A stretch of 64,000 nt of DNA from Zelopaecilomyces penicillatus (Eukaryota > Ascomycota > Sordariomycetes > Hypocreales > Pseudodiploosporaceae): assembly GCA_005765155.1 (NCBI GenBank), contig VCCP01000003.1, positions 1,364,001 through 1,428,000 on the forward strand, written 5' to 3'. Numbering within the stretch: position 1 is the first letter of the stretch; every line of letters begins with the position of its first letter. The notes below the pieces were generated by a model. That model did no database searches, had not been told where the DNA came from, and saw only the letters and a program-made list of their open reading frames with translations. Both the position numbers and the translations under genes were made by a program. Positions 44,909 to 57,270 of the stretch are shown here, in pieces.

Positions 44909-47900
44909 CTTGACTTGTGGGGTGTGGTGTTGTTGTGTGGTAAGAGGATATACGTTTAGGTTGTAGGTTGATGATGATTTGATAATCCGAATATCAAGAT
45001 GAGTAGCAAGGTTGGAATGGAGGAGTGAAGGCCAGAATCAGAAGAGGAAGTCTGGGGATGTTTGAGGATTTATATGGCATATAGGCAGCCCTCACCTACT
45101 ACTAGGTACCTTGGAGGTTGGCTTGGAGACCCCCGTAACTTCCTAGCCAACTAGCCTACAGTAGCTTCCCAAGCCTTCCAAGCCTTCCAAGCCTCCCTGA
45201 ATAGCAAAATCACCGGCCCAGGTAGGAACGGGACTAGCCAGGAGGCGTCCACCAGCCGCGACCCGCAGCAGGTCGCACTTTGGGCTGCCTCACCTCCTCC
45301 TGTTCCTCCCCCATCGCTCGCACGGTTTAGGCTCTGTGGGGGCATTATAGGGCGTGTGTCCTAGCACTGTGCAAGGGCAGGGTGGCTGAACTTCCAGGGC
45401 TCCATTTGCCGATTTGCAATGTCCGTCATAATCCCCAGAATGATCAATTGCGACCCAACACTTGCTAAGAGCTGCTCCTGCCAGCATTGCCGGTGACTGC
45501 CATTGCCATTGCCACAACTACAACTACAATCCCAAGGAGGCAACACGACAAAGTAATTTCCCCTCGTAATCACCAGGCACTACGAACAGGAGGTAAGTAG
45601 GTAGTACAGGCCAAAGGATGCTGCGTTCTTGGCCGTTGGCCCACGATCCAACAGCAGCACCAGCAGTCTGTCGTCACACTCACACACACACACCTCAGCC
45701 AATTTAACCGACCACCTTTTCCCGATTCCTTGAGATCTCCCACTGTCGAGGAACTTTGTAGCAGTGACGATGATTCAACGCACAGGCCAAGGCAGGGCTG
45801 GGAGTCTGGTACACACACATGGCCTAACATGGCAACATGGCAACGAAGGAACAATGGGGGCGGGGAGCAGAGCACTAGCCTCTGGCACACAGTAAGACGA
45901 ATGCCCCCCCGAGGGGGAAATGTAAGAAGCAGATCAAGGAACGACCGATGGCTAATTACAGTAACTATCACCACAGGCAAGGCAGAGCCCACCATCCGTC
46001 GTCTGCTAGGGGCTACGAGAAAGCCTGTTTGGCTACTCTGGCTACGTCAAGGCGGAAATCTGGCACAGTGGCGCCGTGGCAGGACGCCACAGGCAGACGG
46101 GACGACGGGGTCTGTTGCAGTCCGCCAGACACCGACAACGCTCAAGGCTCATGTTTCTTTTTTATTTCTTCCTCTCGCTTGACGCCTTGCTGGCTCAATT
46201 TCCATGGCTATTTTCCCATGGAAACTATCTAACATCCACAAACGAATCGTGAAGACAAAGCATGCAATTCTTGTAGCTGTCACTGTGGCTGGTGTGGAGT
46301 TTTGCTGGCGGCCTCTCTTCACACGTTGCCTAGGGGTGTGTGTTGTGACGAGTCCTTGCACGGGGGTCGAAGAGATGAACCACACAGATTGAGTGTGTTG
46401 GCTGCCTGGTTGTTCCCCGTCACACCAGCTCGTACTCAGTTTGGAATGCGATTTTTGGTGACGATGCTGGTGATGAATGGGCAACAAAGCCGCAATCACG
46501 TTGCGTCACAGTGGGGTGGCATGGGGATGGACTGGGTGGAGATGGACCACTCACCAGCATAGGATTTGACTGAGGTACAGTAAGCTTGATGGCACCCAAG
46601 TGGGTTTCGATCTGCATGTCGGAGCCTTGGAGAGTGGTCCGAGTTGCTTCCTGTCTTCCTGTACCTGTGAATAGAGCACTCGTCCAGTTTGTTGCAGATT
46701 TCAGTATCCTCTACAACCACCTGGAAGGCTTGCTTGCTCACTCATCCAATGCTTTAGATTTCGTCATTGGCACAAGTGCTCACCACACGCCAGGCCCTTC
46801 CGCTCAGCTGACTGCAAGAAGGCAAAACTCAATTGTGCTGACCAGACCCTGGTTGTGAAGACTGTATGTATGCTGAGTGATGCTCAACCGAAAGGGGGCC
46901 CGCTGCTACAAGGCTTGGCCAGCACAGAGCTGCATGGGTAGGATACGTGTTTCATCATCGTCCTCCTCCTCCTCAGCGAGTCCACGCAGCTGCGCAGGAA
47001 TACTCGTGCTGCCTCACACTGGACAAACAAGGGCAGTTCCAGCAACAGAGCTCGGGCGATGAAAGCACGCAGTCGATTGAGATGAAAAAGGCTTAATTAC
47101 TCTTACCCCAGCTCACACGTAATACTAGACCTGCAAAGTGGTTCAGCCGTGCCCTGTGCTTCTACACCGTATATTACAGAGTGATATGATATGCAACAGA
47201 CAAAACATTGGCCCAAAGCACGCAAGCAACGCCTGACCGCCAAAATCTCACCTTTCCCAGGCATGCCCAGGCTCCAAAACACAAAAGCCTCTGAATCTAA
47301 TTGTTGTGTGTAGGTACACAAGCCCACAGCCTATTGTAATTCCCGACGACAGGCACAGCACGCTGCACCTCGCCAATCACGAAATTTGCTGCGAGGAACG
47401 AATCGGCGATATGCATGTGAGGACGCGCAGCAACCCCTGCTCCCGCGTTGTGGCCCGTCTTTGTCCTCGTTGACCGAAGGGACTAAGCCAAATGAGACTT
47501 CATGCCTGTAGCTGCAACTTGGGAGTGTGGCGCAGGAGATGCATCCTCCTTTCTCTCTCGGCCGTCAATCTGGTGTTCGACATGGCAACATGGGTGTTGA
47601 GAGTGGCAACGACTTTCGTAATCGATAATTAGTTGATGATGAGCATGAGCTTGATGAGCACGAGGATAGCGACGATCAGGACTGTGCTGAATTAACTCCG
47701 ATAGCCGAGGACCCTGCGCCTCGACGATGCCCCAGCCTCCTCAACGAAACATTGTCTCTTATTTGCTCTGAATAAGTCGGGGAAAAGTAATAAGCCAATT
47801 ATAGCTGATTAGTTCCGAGACAATCACCAGTAATAGACCAAAGCTCCAACCGTGTTGCTTTCTTTCTTTTCCTCTTTTTTCCTTTGTTTTTCTAGCTAGT

Positions 47901-49931
47901 GAAGCTTTAAGCTACCTATGGCTTGTTGCAACTACTGGTACACACGTTGACATCCCGCCTTCGTCTGATGTTCCTCTCGAGTTGACCAAGGCGTCGATTA
48001 GACTTGTTTCGGGTGGAACCATCCGATAATCAAAACGCCACAAATAAGATGTGGGATTCTGCTCCGCCCGCCATCTGACGTTTCCCCCCCAGTGCGAGAG
48101 ATCGAAAAGCATCAATTAGCCTCCCCCCTCAATGGTGCTGGCACTGCCTTCCCAGGAATAGCAAAGCATAGCGCCGATGGAAAGTACCGGTGAAAATGGG
48201 TTCTGGCGTCAACCGGCATTGGAGACTTTGACAATCCTCCCACTCTCCACTCAATGGTTTACTTCAGGTGCTCGCAATGCTTCGAGATGCTATTGTCTAG
48301 CGAGTAACCTTGCCAAAGATGTATGCATTATACAATATGCTACCTAACGGCATTGTTGACATTCCTGCATCCCCTTCAGCCTTACTCTACCTGTATGGCT
48401 GCCAACGGATACGGAGCCGACGCGACCACGTTTGTTGCGGAAGCTATAGACCCAGATGGCCAATTAATTAAGCAAACACCAATTTCTCTACATGATTATT
48501 GATTATTGATTGGGTGGTCAGATTTACGGAAGACCCCATTTGCTGAAGATGAGTTAATATATTCAGCCGCCTGATGAACGACCTCTACGTGACGTGGTTT
48601 GCGAGTGGTGATGTCAATATGAGCACTAACCCAATAGTTCCGAAAGAAACGAGGCATTCGTTGCACAGGTCAGGCAAATCCAATAATAAATAAAGACTTG
48701 ACAGCAGGAGCTCATAAAATTGTTAACAAGGGTCTTTTTGCTTGTTTGTGTCTATAAAATGTGTCGGTCGAGTGCTGAGAAATTGGTCGATCCGTGACTG
48801 CTCACCCCCATGCATTTTCTATAGGGTGGGTGCGCAACCCAAACCATATGAACTGTTTTAGATACGATACCTTGCTAGAGATGTGTATGAGAAGATGCCA
48901 ATCATTGTGTGTTCAAATGGGGGTTAAAACGTCCCTGTCTCACACGTTAGTAACGTGTTTGGGTTATGAAACTCGATAAATTCTTTTTTGTGAGGCTGAT
49001 CCTCCAAGGCCCTTGAATGTGGCTGTTGATCCATATCAAAATAGCTGCAATCTATGTGCAGTGGGCGTTTGTGGCTACAATTTTTAATCAATATATATGG
49101 ATGTATACATATTACTAGACAGTTTTCTCTCTTATTGATGAAATTGGCTGTAAATATAGTTATGACTGGAAGCATATTGTGGACTATTATCATACTAACC
49201 TTGACTGATTGAGGTGGCTGTTTTGAGAGCTGTCCAGGAGTAACCTCCATGCGACTCGCTCAGCTACAAATTATTTTTATACCTGTGGTTAGTAAGGCAT
49301 TGGAATATCTCATTGTGACCTTCTAATGCCATTTTGCTATCTTGGTGGTGCTGTGTGTCTTCTCGAATCCTCTTGGGTTACATGCCTACTTGCACAAGCA
49401 AGCCAAGTTAGTCAGCTCGACACCTCTCAAAAACTTATTGGTTTATAAGGTTGCGATTAAAAGGGCTAGTCGTTTAGGTAGGTGCAATATTGGCTTGCTA
49501 CCAGTTCGGGCTGCCCACTTGTTCCATGCCTCACTCAATGCTAATTTGTGGCGCATGTAGCAATCGTCAACCAACCAACAGACATACGCACTCTGATTAC
49601 GAATGCCATCACAAGATCCCCGCACGCATAATCCCATACTTCACCAGCGATGATGGCGCCCAAGAATCAGCCGTTGGCGGTGTTTTATGTCGATTTGTCG
49701 CTTTATTCCTAAACAATAGGAGTAGAGAACTAGTCTGCGACATTCAATCACGCTAACTGCGAAAGGCAACGAATTGGAGAGGTATCATCACAGAGAAGCA
49801 GCCCATACTCATGATAGAGTTAAACCATGTCAAATTCAATAATCTACACAACACCCAAAGGCTTGCTGGAAAGCACAGGGAAAAAAATAAAAGACCAAGA
49901 AGCACCGGATTTCCATCTCTAGGAACTAACC
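44909..49931. other. 5 kb gene-poor region upstream of the secreted protein gene
   Basis: No supported gene. The first part probably holds the promoter of the secreted protein gene, with three tandem AAGCCTTCC-like units near 45170-45192. Beyond about 47600 it is AT-rich with scattered TAATTA motifs. Several short frames are present, none protein-like. Confidence 0.5.
45168..45194. repeat. Short tandem repeat, 9-bp unit
   Basis: AAGCCTTCC occurs three times in a row, about 270 bp upstream of the secreted protein start codon. Confidence 0.8.
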
Positions 49932-50558
49932 CTATTTACCATTCTTGTCACTCTTGGCCTCATCGCCAGTTGTGGTGACACCGAGCAGAACACCACCAAC
50001 CCGAATACCATACCCATTTGAATTTGGCGGAAGCGAAACCCCAAATCGAGAGTTCTTGCCCAGATTGAATCCAAAACCTCGAGAACTTTTGCTATTACCA
50101 TCACCAGCAGCAGCGCTCACTTTATTAGTCTCATCAAGCCCGTCGCTGCCAGCACCGGCCGCTGTCTCATCGTCACCAAACAGCGGCAGCACCTTGAGCC
50201 CCCGTGGAGCGAAGAACCCCTTATTCCATTCCGCCATGATGGTAATCACATGCGCGCGCCGTATGGAATCGTGATCTTCTTCGTGATCTTCTTTCGCTTG
50301 TGGTGATGGTGTTGCAGACGAGCTCGTCAATTGGTTCACAAACGTGCTCCAGTCAGCGACATCGACGTTGCGCCTCATCCAAACGTGTTCCGGCTTGGGG
50401 AACTGCAACGTCGCCGCGACAGCAGAGTTTGCGTCTGAACCAAATTGTAGATGGCAAACCGCCACATCTCCAGGCAGATTGTCTGCTGATAGGTTTGTTG
50501 GCACAGGCCGGCTTGCAATGTAAGCAGAAGCAGCGCTTGTTTCGTTGATTTGCGTCAT
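49932..50558 (-). CDS. Hypothetical protein of 208 aa
   Basis: A single exon starting at an ATG with a plausible context. The N-terminal half reads like a folded domain (DVAVCHLQFGSDAN, EHVWMRRNVDVADWSTFV, HVITIMAEWNKGFFAPRGL). The C-terminal half is Gly- and Ser-rich with a conserved-looking NSRFGVSLPPNSNGYGIRVGG-type stretch near residues 165-190. There is no signal peptide, membrane segment or known motif. It lies in tandem 605 bp downstream of the ABC transporter gene. Function unknown. Confidence 0.6.
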   Translation of the reverse strand: MTQINETSAASAYIASRPVPTNLSADNLPGDVAVCHLQFGSDANSAVAATLQFPKPEHVWMRRNVDVADWSTFVNQLTSSSATPSPQAKEDHEEDHDSIRRAHVITIMAEWNKGFFAPRGLKVLPLFGDDETAAGAGSDGLDETNKVSAAAGDGNSKSSRGFGFNLGKNSRFGVSLPPNSNGYGIRVGGVLLGVTTTGDEAKSDKNGK

Positions 50559-51163
50559 GGTTTCAAGGTGTCCTATTTCTAGGTATGCATGTTAGCAGAC
50601 GCAGTGACTTGAAGAGAATGGCAAGACCTACTTGGAACCAAAAGAAGATGATAAAAGGCAGAAGATGTCTGTATGAGAAAAGCTACTTGGAGTAAATTTG
50701 AGAGGAGCTTGTCAAGACTTTATTTATGTTTGCTGTTCCCAATCCATTTCGCATTGTGGTGTTGTTGGTGGCTTATTCTGCCTTGCATCTGTATACGTAA
50801 CATGGCTGATAGCACTTTTGCATAGGTTCTCTCAATAAAACAGCATCTAGAGAGGAAAATGGCCATCTATTGGCGGAGAAAAAGAGGGTGACGCAGCTCT
50901 AGTCCCCAGATCGGTTGTATCAACCAGCTACTGGAGGTCTGGAAGCTTTCCCAGCCCGCGTATGCAAGTCAACCAACAACATTTAACAGGCAATGCAACC
51001 TCATGTGGCAGGACACTGGATGAGCATTCGTACACCCTACAACTAACAAGGATCACAGAACGTTCTTGTATAGTTATCTGCTGCTTAATCAAAAGATCAA
51101 AAATATTGATTGACGCAACTCGCTGACGTTTCCAACTACGTATGACCGAAATCCCTCAACTAT
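50559..51163. other. Spacer between the hypothetical gene and the ABC transporter gene
   Basis: 605 bp holding the promoter of the 208-aa gene and the ABC transporter 3' UTR. No further features seen. Confidence 0.5.
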
Positions 51164-54100
51164 CTAAGTACTATCTTCTTTGCTACTGCTGTACGCCTCG
51201 TAAAGAGCCTTGAAAGCAGATTGCCTACTAGCCAAAAGTTGCTGCGGGCCGCCATGCTCAATCACCACACCCTTGTCAACAACCACGATACTGTCAAAGT
51301 CAAGAATGGTATCCAGGCGATGAGCAACCGCAATAATTGTCGCATCTTGAAACGACGTCCGAATGACCTCTTGCAGAATCTTGTCCGTGTCAACATCCAC
51401 ACTATGATAGTAAACATTAGCAATAGTTTGGGACACAAAAATTTACAAAGTAATGGAAAACTGTCATGTTGGAGACTGTTGCGGAAAACGTACTTGCTCG
51501 TGGCTTCATCCATAATGACAATCTTGCTAGGATGCAGCACAGCCCTTGCGAGACAAAAGAGTTGTCTCTGTCCGTGTGAGAAAAAGTCCTGGTTGATATC
51601 AGCATCAAGGCCACCTTTGCCCTCAATTACGTCCCAGATCTTGACCCTGCGCAAAGCATCGTGTATCTCCTCGTCTGACGAAGTTCCTCTCGGGTCGCAG
51701 TTCTCTCGAACGGTGCCACTTAAGAAAAAGGGATCTTGAGGAATCGCGTTCAAGCGCTCTCGGACAGTTTGCCGTGGGAGCGTTGAAATGTCTATGCCGT
51801 CAATTGTGACGAAACCCTCACTGAGTTCAATTATGCGGAAGAGTGCGAGAATGAGAGAGCTTTTGCCGCTTCCACTTCTTCCACAGATGCCAATCTTCTC
51901 TCCGGGCTTGATAGACAAGGAAACATGGTTTAACACCGCGGGCAGCCCTTCCCTATATGGGGAGTAGATAGTTATCAATTAGTTAGGGTAAATTGCTGAT
52001 TTTAAAGAATAATGGCAACATACCTGTATGATGCAGTCATGTTGCTCAACACCAAGCTCCCTTTCTCTGGCCAATTCTCAGGGGCAATTTCCGATTCGGT
52101 GGGAAGATTCTCCGATGCTGTTGTCTCCCCGAAACTCTTGACTCTTGCCACAGCTCCTATTGATGTTTCCAAAATCGTCCAGACGTTAACAGCAGCCTTC
52201 ATGGCAGCGCTCAGACTCATAATATTGTAAAGCGCGATGCCAGCAAACCCAGCACTTAGCGATCCTCGCGAAGAAACAGCAACTGAAGTGAAAATGATGG
52301 CCAAAGCGGCAGCCATGAGATCTAATACCAAGTTAAGCCAGCGCTGAACGCTATAGAGGAGATAGAAAGGCTTCTGAGACGAGTTGAGTCGGCGGTCATT
52401 GAGTCTAACCAAATCATCTTGCCAAGAGAAGGCACGGATAGTGGCCAGCCCGCTCAGCGTTTCCAAGAACTGTGAATAGATGGGACTTTTCGCTTCCAGA
52501 TCTAGAAATCGTAACTGGCGAGATGTCCGTAGGTAATACTTTTGAACCGCATATAATGCCCCGAAGAGAAACGGATACGTCAACGCAAGCCAATACGAAG
52601 CCGGCAGGATCATGATTGCCTGTGCGATGCAGACAAAGCCATTTGCGGCTACGTTCAAAAAAGCAATGGGGAGCTCTGCATCTATAAGCTGGATATCCTG
52701 GCTGAATCTGTTGATGATGGCGCCTGTATCAGTCACGGCAAAGAATGACACTGGAGCGTTCAGCACCGTTGTCAAGAGCGTTGAGTGAAGCGCCTTGCCG
52801 GATCGGACCACAATCACCATGAGAAGATGTCTAGCATCTACTGCCAGTGATGCCAGGCCAACGACTTGAAACACCGTATATACTCCAAGATACTTGCCAT
52901 TTTCTTTTCCAGGATGTCGCTCGTTGGAGTCTCCCCACCACTTGAGCCACAGTTCTGTAGCCGAGAAAGTTAGTGAAAGGTTTGGACTGAAAATGGACGT
53001 GTCATTTCTTACCGGGAAGTTTCAGCATCACCACCCACAATAACAGCAGAAAGAAGAACAGGATAGTATTGGGAAGGCCGATGGTCTGGAAATAGTACTT
53101 GTATACAGACCTGTCACCGAGTCGCCGTCCACCGTCGTCCATGGATTTGGGAAGCAAGGGTTCCCCCTGTGTAAGAGGACTATTGATCTTGCCTTCGTCC
53201 CGAGTATCGCTACTTGCCGAGTCTGAACTTGACTGTTCTTTGTTGCTCTCAAGACCAAAGCGGCTCAGATAACCTCCCTCAGCATTTAGTGCATCGAAAG
53301 TGCCTTGTCTTTCAATTTTGCCCTCAGGACCTAGAGCTATAATGTTGTCGGCATGTGGCAGTAAATGAACTATGGGTGTTTTATCAGAAACTATAAGTTC
53401 CACAGCGGGATCTGAGAGATAAAACTTACCGGCATGTGTAGCAAGGATAATTGTGGTGCGTTCTGCTCGAAGAAGGCCATGTGCTCCAAACACGTTATCA
53501 AACACATGTTTTTGTGTTTCTGAATCAAGGCCACTGAAGACATCATCAAAAACTGCGATTTTCCGACGAGCATAAACAGCACGAGCGATAGCCTTGATGT
53601 GAAATTAAGTCAGAAAGTAGCTTAGAGTAGTGTTTTTTTGGCTCTCACTTACAACACGCTGCTTCTGGCCACCGCTCAAAGTGATACCCTTGCTGCCTAT
53701 AACACATTGATCTCCGTCTACAAGTTGAGCAATATCATCTTCTAATGCGCAAGCCCGCACGACTAAAGAGTACCACTTGGGGTCGTGTGAGGAAAAGCCG
53801 GTGATATTCTCCTGGAGAGTCTGGTTCGTCAACCACGGCGTCTGGTCGCAAAAGGCCATGTCTCGGGATGAGAGTAGCACGCTTCCTTGTGCCACCGGCG
53901 TCTCGCCCAATATGGCCTTGAGTAAAGTTGTCTTGCCGCAGCCAACTTGTCCTATAACTATGGTCAACTGGGAGGCAGCAATCCTCAGATTGACCTCTCG
54001 CAATATCGGCGGTTCATCCTGCTTCCAGCCAAATACACCTTCTTGAATAGTAACAGCGTCAGTGTGTTTTTCTGTAGTACTAATCGCTCTAACTAAACTG

Positions 54101-56361
54101 TGCTCTTTTAGCTCAATTCCTCCAGAAATTTCATCGTTAGAGGCGCTTAAATCTGCATTCATGCTTAGGCGGCTTAACTGACGACACTCTCTTGTGTCCC
54201 GTCGTGGTTCTGTAAGGAGAAACGCCTGGATACGGCCAAAGCAGGCCACGGCAGCGAAAAACTCAGGCAGAGCATGGAAGAGCTGATTCAAAGGCTCAGT
54301 AATGAGTGAAAGTAATGATAGCGATGTGAATATCCGAGTTGAATCCAAGACGGTCCCCTGTTTAGCGGCGATTGCTGTGTATGCACCAAAAGTGATGATT
54401 GGGGCGAGCGTGTTGGGGGTATACGAGAGAGTGACCACGTAGATGAGCATGCTCCTATAAAGCCCTGCAGCAGATATCTCGGCAAGTCTTAGATTGCTGA
54501 TGATGGTCGATAGTTTCGTAGATAAACCGGAGAGCTTGACTCCCTTGATAGCCCCAAGCATTGACGATGTTACTCCTAAACTCCAAGTTTTAGCGTGTCT
54601 TCATAAATGTTGACTGATTATATGCCAACTAGAGGAAACACTAGCAGGTTGCAGAGAATATTTCAACTTACCCACTCTCTTCTCAACCGCAGACATCCAG
54701 TTCTTCTGTGTAGCACCTGTTTGACCAGCAAGAGCGCTCACAGCAACACCACAGGCTTCCATCAACATTCCCGTCAGTCAATTAGTTTTCTCAATAGCTG
54801 GATGGGAAAGCCGGCTTAATAAAGAAGGAGGAAAAAGAAAAAAGAGGAAACATACACAGAAAGAGCAGGAGTGGCACCACAAAAGCTGCTCCAACCATGC
54901 CGTAGAGCAAGTATAGAGAAATGACAATTTGCAAAAGTGTTGACCATACTTCATGCATCAACGCCAACCCAGCAACGATGCGTTCGACGTCGGTGCTCAT
55001 GAGAGTAACGGCGGCTGCATCGTCGAGTGCTACTGCGTTGATTTCGGTCGTCTTTCTGTAGATGACGTTGACGAGGCATCCGCGGACCATACTCACGAAT
55101 CGGTATGTGAGGTGCTGAGACCAAGCAGTGGCGACCTAAACAAGAGAAAAGGGGTGAGTTGTTAGTAAGGTATAACTGGAGTTGGAGAAGTTTTCGTGAC
55201 AATACTTACGGCAATACCGATAAACACAAGACCATACGCCCCAATGAGGCCGTAGCCGAAATTCTTCTCGCGCTGTGAGCCATCGCTTGGCGTATTCAGG
55301 AACTTCAGAAACGTGTTGATCAGGAGAGGCTGGGCTACTGTGAGGGCGACAATGCATATCAGAGGTATGACTGGTGCAACGATGGCCCATTTCAAAGTTC
55401 CAAACACGGCCCAAAGGAGGGCATGGTTGCCCTGCTTGGGTGCTAGAACAAACAGGAAGATTGGTTAGCATGAGTTTCAACCCATCAAGGTGATACTGGC
55501 AATACACTCACATTGCTCCCATCTTGAACCGAATGATGCCCATAATGATTCGGAACTCAGCCTCCAATCTATCTCAGGCAAGCTTTCAACTGTTAGAACA
55601 TTAGAGAACCCCGTTCTAATCAGCTTATTCAGCCACCAAAAGAGCGTTCGACTAAACTAGCCAGCCGTCTCCTCTGGCGCGCATCGTCCCTCGCCTGGGC
55701 TTATGTACTTGGTCTTGTTAACTTCTTCAAGACCCAGAATGGCGATTTTCAGCCCCAGCGACAAGGTGAACGGAACGGTGATGGATGCGCCATACGCCAT
55801 GTTCCAAAGGGTCCTTGTCCGAACGGCATCGAACAGTATGGAGAAGAATAGATAGACGTTCAGCAGCATTGAGGGATGAAGTGATTTGGAGTGTTCGTCT
55901 AGCGACAATGCCATGAAGAGAAAGCAGTTAATCAAGTATAGCACAGCAGCTGTGATGGAGGCGCTGGTTCTCTGATGGGAATGGATGGCCCAGTATGCAA
56001 TGATGGCGATTTGAAGAACTCCATACGCCGAAATTGCTGCCTACACCAGTGTTAAACTATTGTATCTATGATCTTTTACATGGTTTCATAGAGAAAAGCC
56101 AAGCGGAATCTGAATACGGTTGAACAAAAGACATACCAGCTTAGCAAATCGTAACGCATTGCCACCAACAATACGCCGTTTCTTCCTCAGCGACAGCAGC
56201 CGAACCGGCGCGAGCAGCACAAGAATGACAGAAGGCAATATCGAGAGTATGCTCTCCTCAAAGAGCAGAGTAAAGTCAAACACTCGCACGCATTCTTCTA
56301 CAGCCGGGCCAAACGAGTTTTCGGGCTGTGAGGCGCACGAGGCCGAGATATTCAAAGCCAT
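51164..56361 (-). CDS. ABCC/MRP-type ABC transporter with an in-frame TAG
   Basis: Eleven exons in phase: 56361-56137, 56040-55512, 55442-55210, 55135-54856, 54755-54672, 54575-53653, 53592-53430, 53369-53013, 52954-52024, 51952-51494, 51401-51164. Read through, they span 1474 codons. Order: an N-terminal membrane domain, TMD1, NBD1 (Walker A GQVGCGKTT, signature LSGGQKQRV, Walker B AVFDDVFSG), a linker, TMD2 and NBD2 (Walker A GRSGSGKSS, variant signature FSHGQRQ, Walker B IVIMDEATS). The layout is that of full-length fungal ABCC exporters of conjugates, drugs or metabolites. A TAG at 55659-55657 interrupts exon 2 after 202 residues, just behind PEETAG. It could be a true nonsense mutation, a sequencing error, or part of a 57-nt in-frame intron (55708-55652). 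All other exons look intact, with no decay, so loss would be recent. Confidence 0.85.
55657..55659 (-). other. In-frame TAG inside the ABC transporter exon 2
   Basis: Frame-checked from the first ATG through exon 1 and exon 2. The next codons read FSRTLFWWLN, the conserved start of TMD1, so the frame continues beyond the stop. In relatives the stop position is a variable hydrophobic residue; one base change from a Leu TTG codon would produce it. Confidence 0.8.
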
Positions 56362-57270
56362 GATCGGGGACTTTGACCCCCGTTGACGCTGCTAACCTCT
56401 GCCAAAAACAAGAATAGAAGCAGTGATTTGCTCTATCTCGTGCGAGATTTGTTGAAGGACGTTATAGTGACAAGTTGAAAGAGTCGCGCAATACGCAAGA
56501 AGGAATACACCACCGACGGGGGAGCATCATCTGTCTCACAAACGAAGAGAAAGCCAGCCATAAGGATGGCTAAACGTTAGACTTATAACCTTTTCTTGTC
56601 CCATAACGCCCGCTGGGAAGGTTCCATCCCCAGAGTTCGGAATATCCGCTGCTGTGAAAAGCAGCCAGTTAAAGAGGCCCGCAAGAAGGTTGTATGTTGT
56701 TGGTCGCAAAAGGCCTTTTGCATCGACATAACCAACCCTTGTAACAACCCAGTCTCGACTCTCTGGGGTTAAGATGCACGCACGGCTGCTTAACCTGGTT
56801 GCACGCACCCCCTCCTCTACAAAGCACGCACACACATTCATCATCACAAGTGGTTTGCATCAACATCCCACAGGATTGGATATTGGTTAAGCGAGTGTTG
56901 TAGAGTTAGGCCGAGGTGTTGGTTGTTGTTGGTATAATCTCTACGCTATCCCACATCGATGGCCCCTACCAGTGCAACCCAGGTTCCCCTCCGCAATGCA
57001 GTCTTGACATCAAAGCCCATCATGTGAAAATGGCCTTTTGAAATCGCATTCGTCTTTGCCATGAAACCACTGCCTGTTTGGAGATGCGAATTGCGCATCA
57101 CTACGTAGACTCTAGACTCTACATCGAGTAGGGGCACTATTTATACAAAAACCCAAGTCCCAGCCTTGGGAATCTCAGCAAGCATCGACTGTGATGTGAG
57201 CAAAAGAAGCATTGTTGTACATCTTCTACTTTGAACAATCAGCCTTTACGGCACCCCATCACATCCCAGC
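56362..57270. other. Spacer between the ABC transporter and SIN1 genes
   Basis: 909 bp with the ABC transporter promoter and the SIN1 3' UTR. No gene-like frame is supported. Confidence 0.5.

Noticed and set aside
45570..45995. 141-aa minus-strand frame
   Set aside because: No domain, overlapped by an equally long plus-strand frame.
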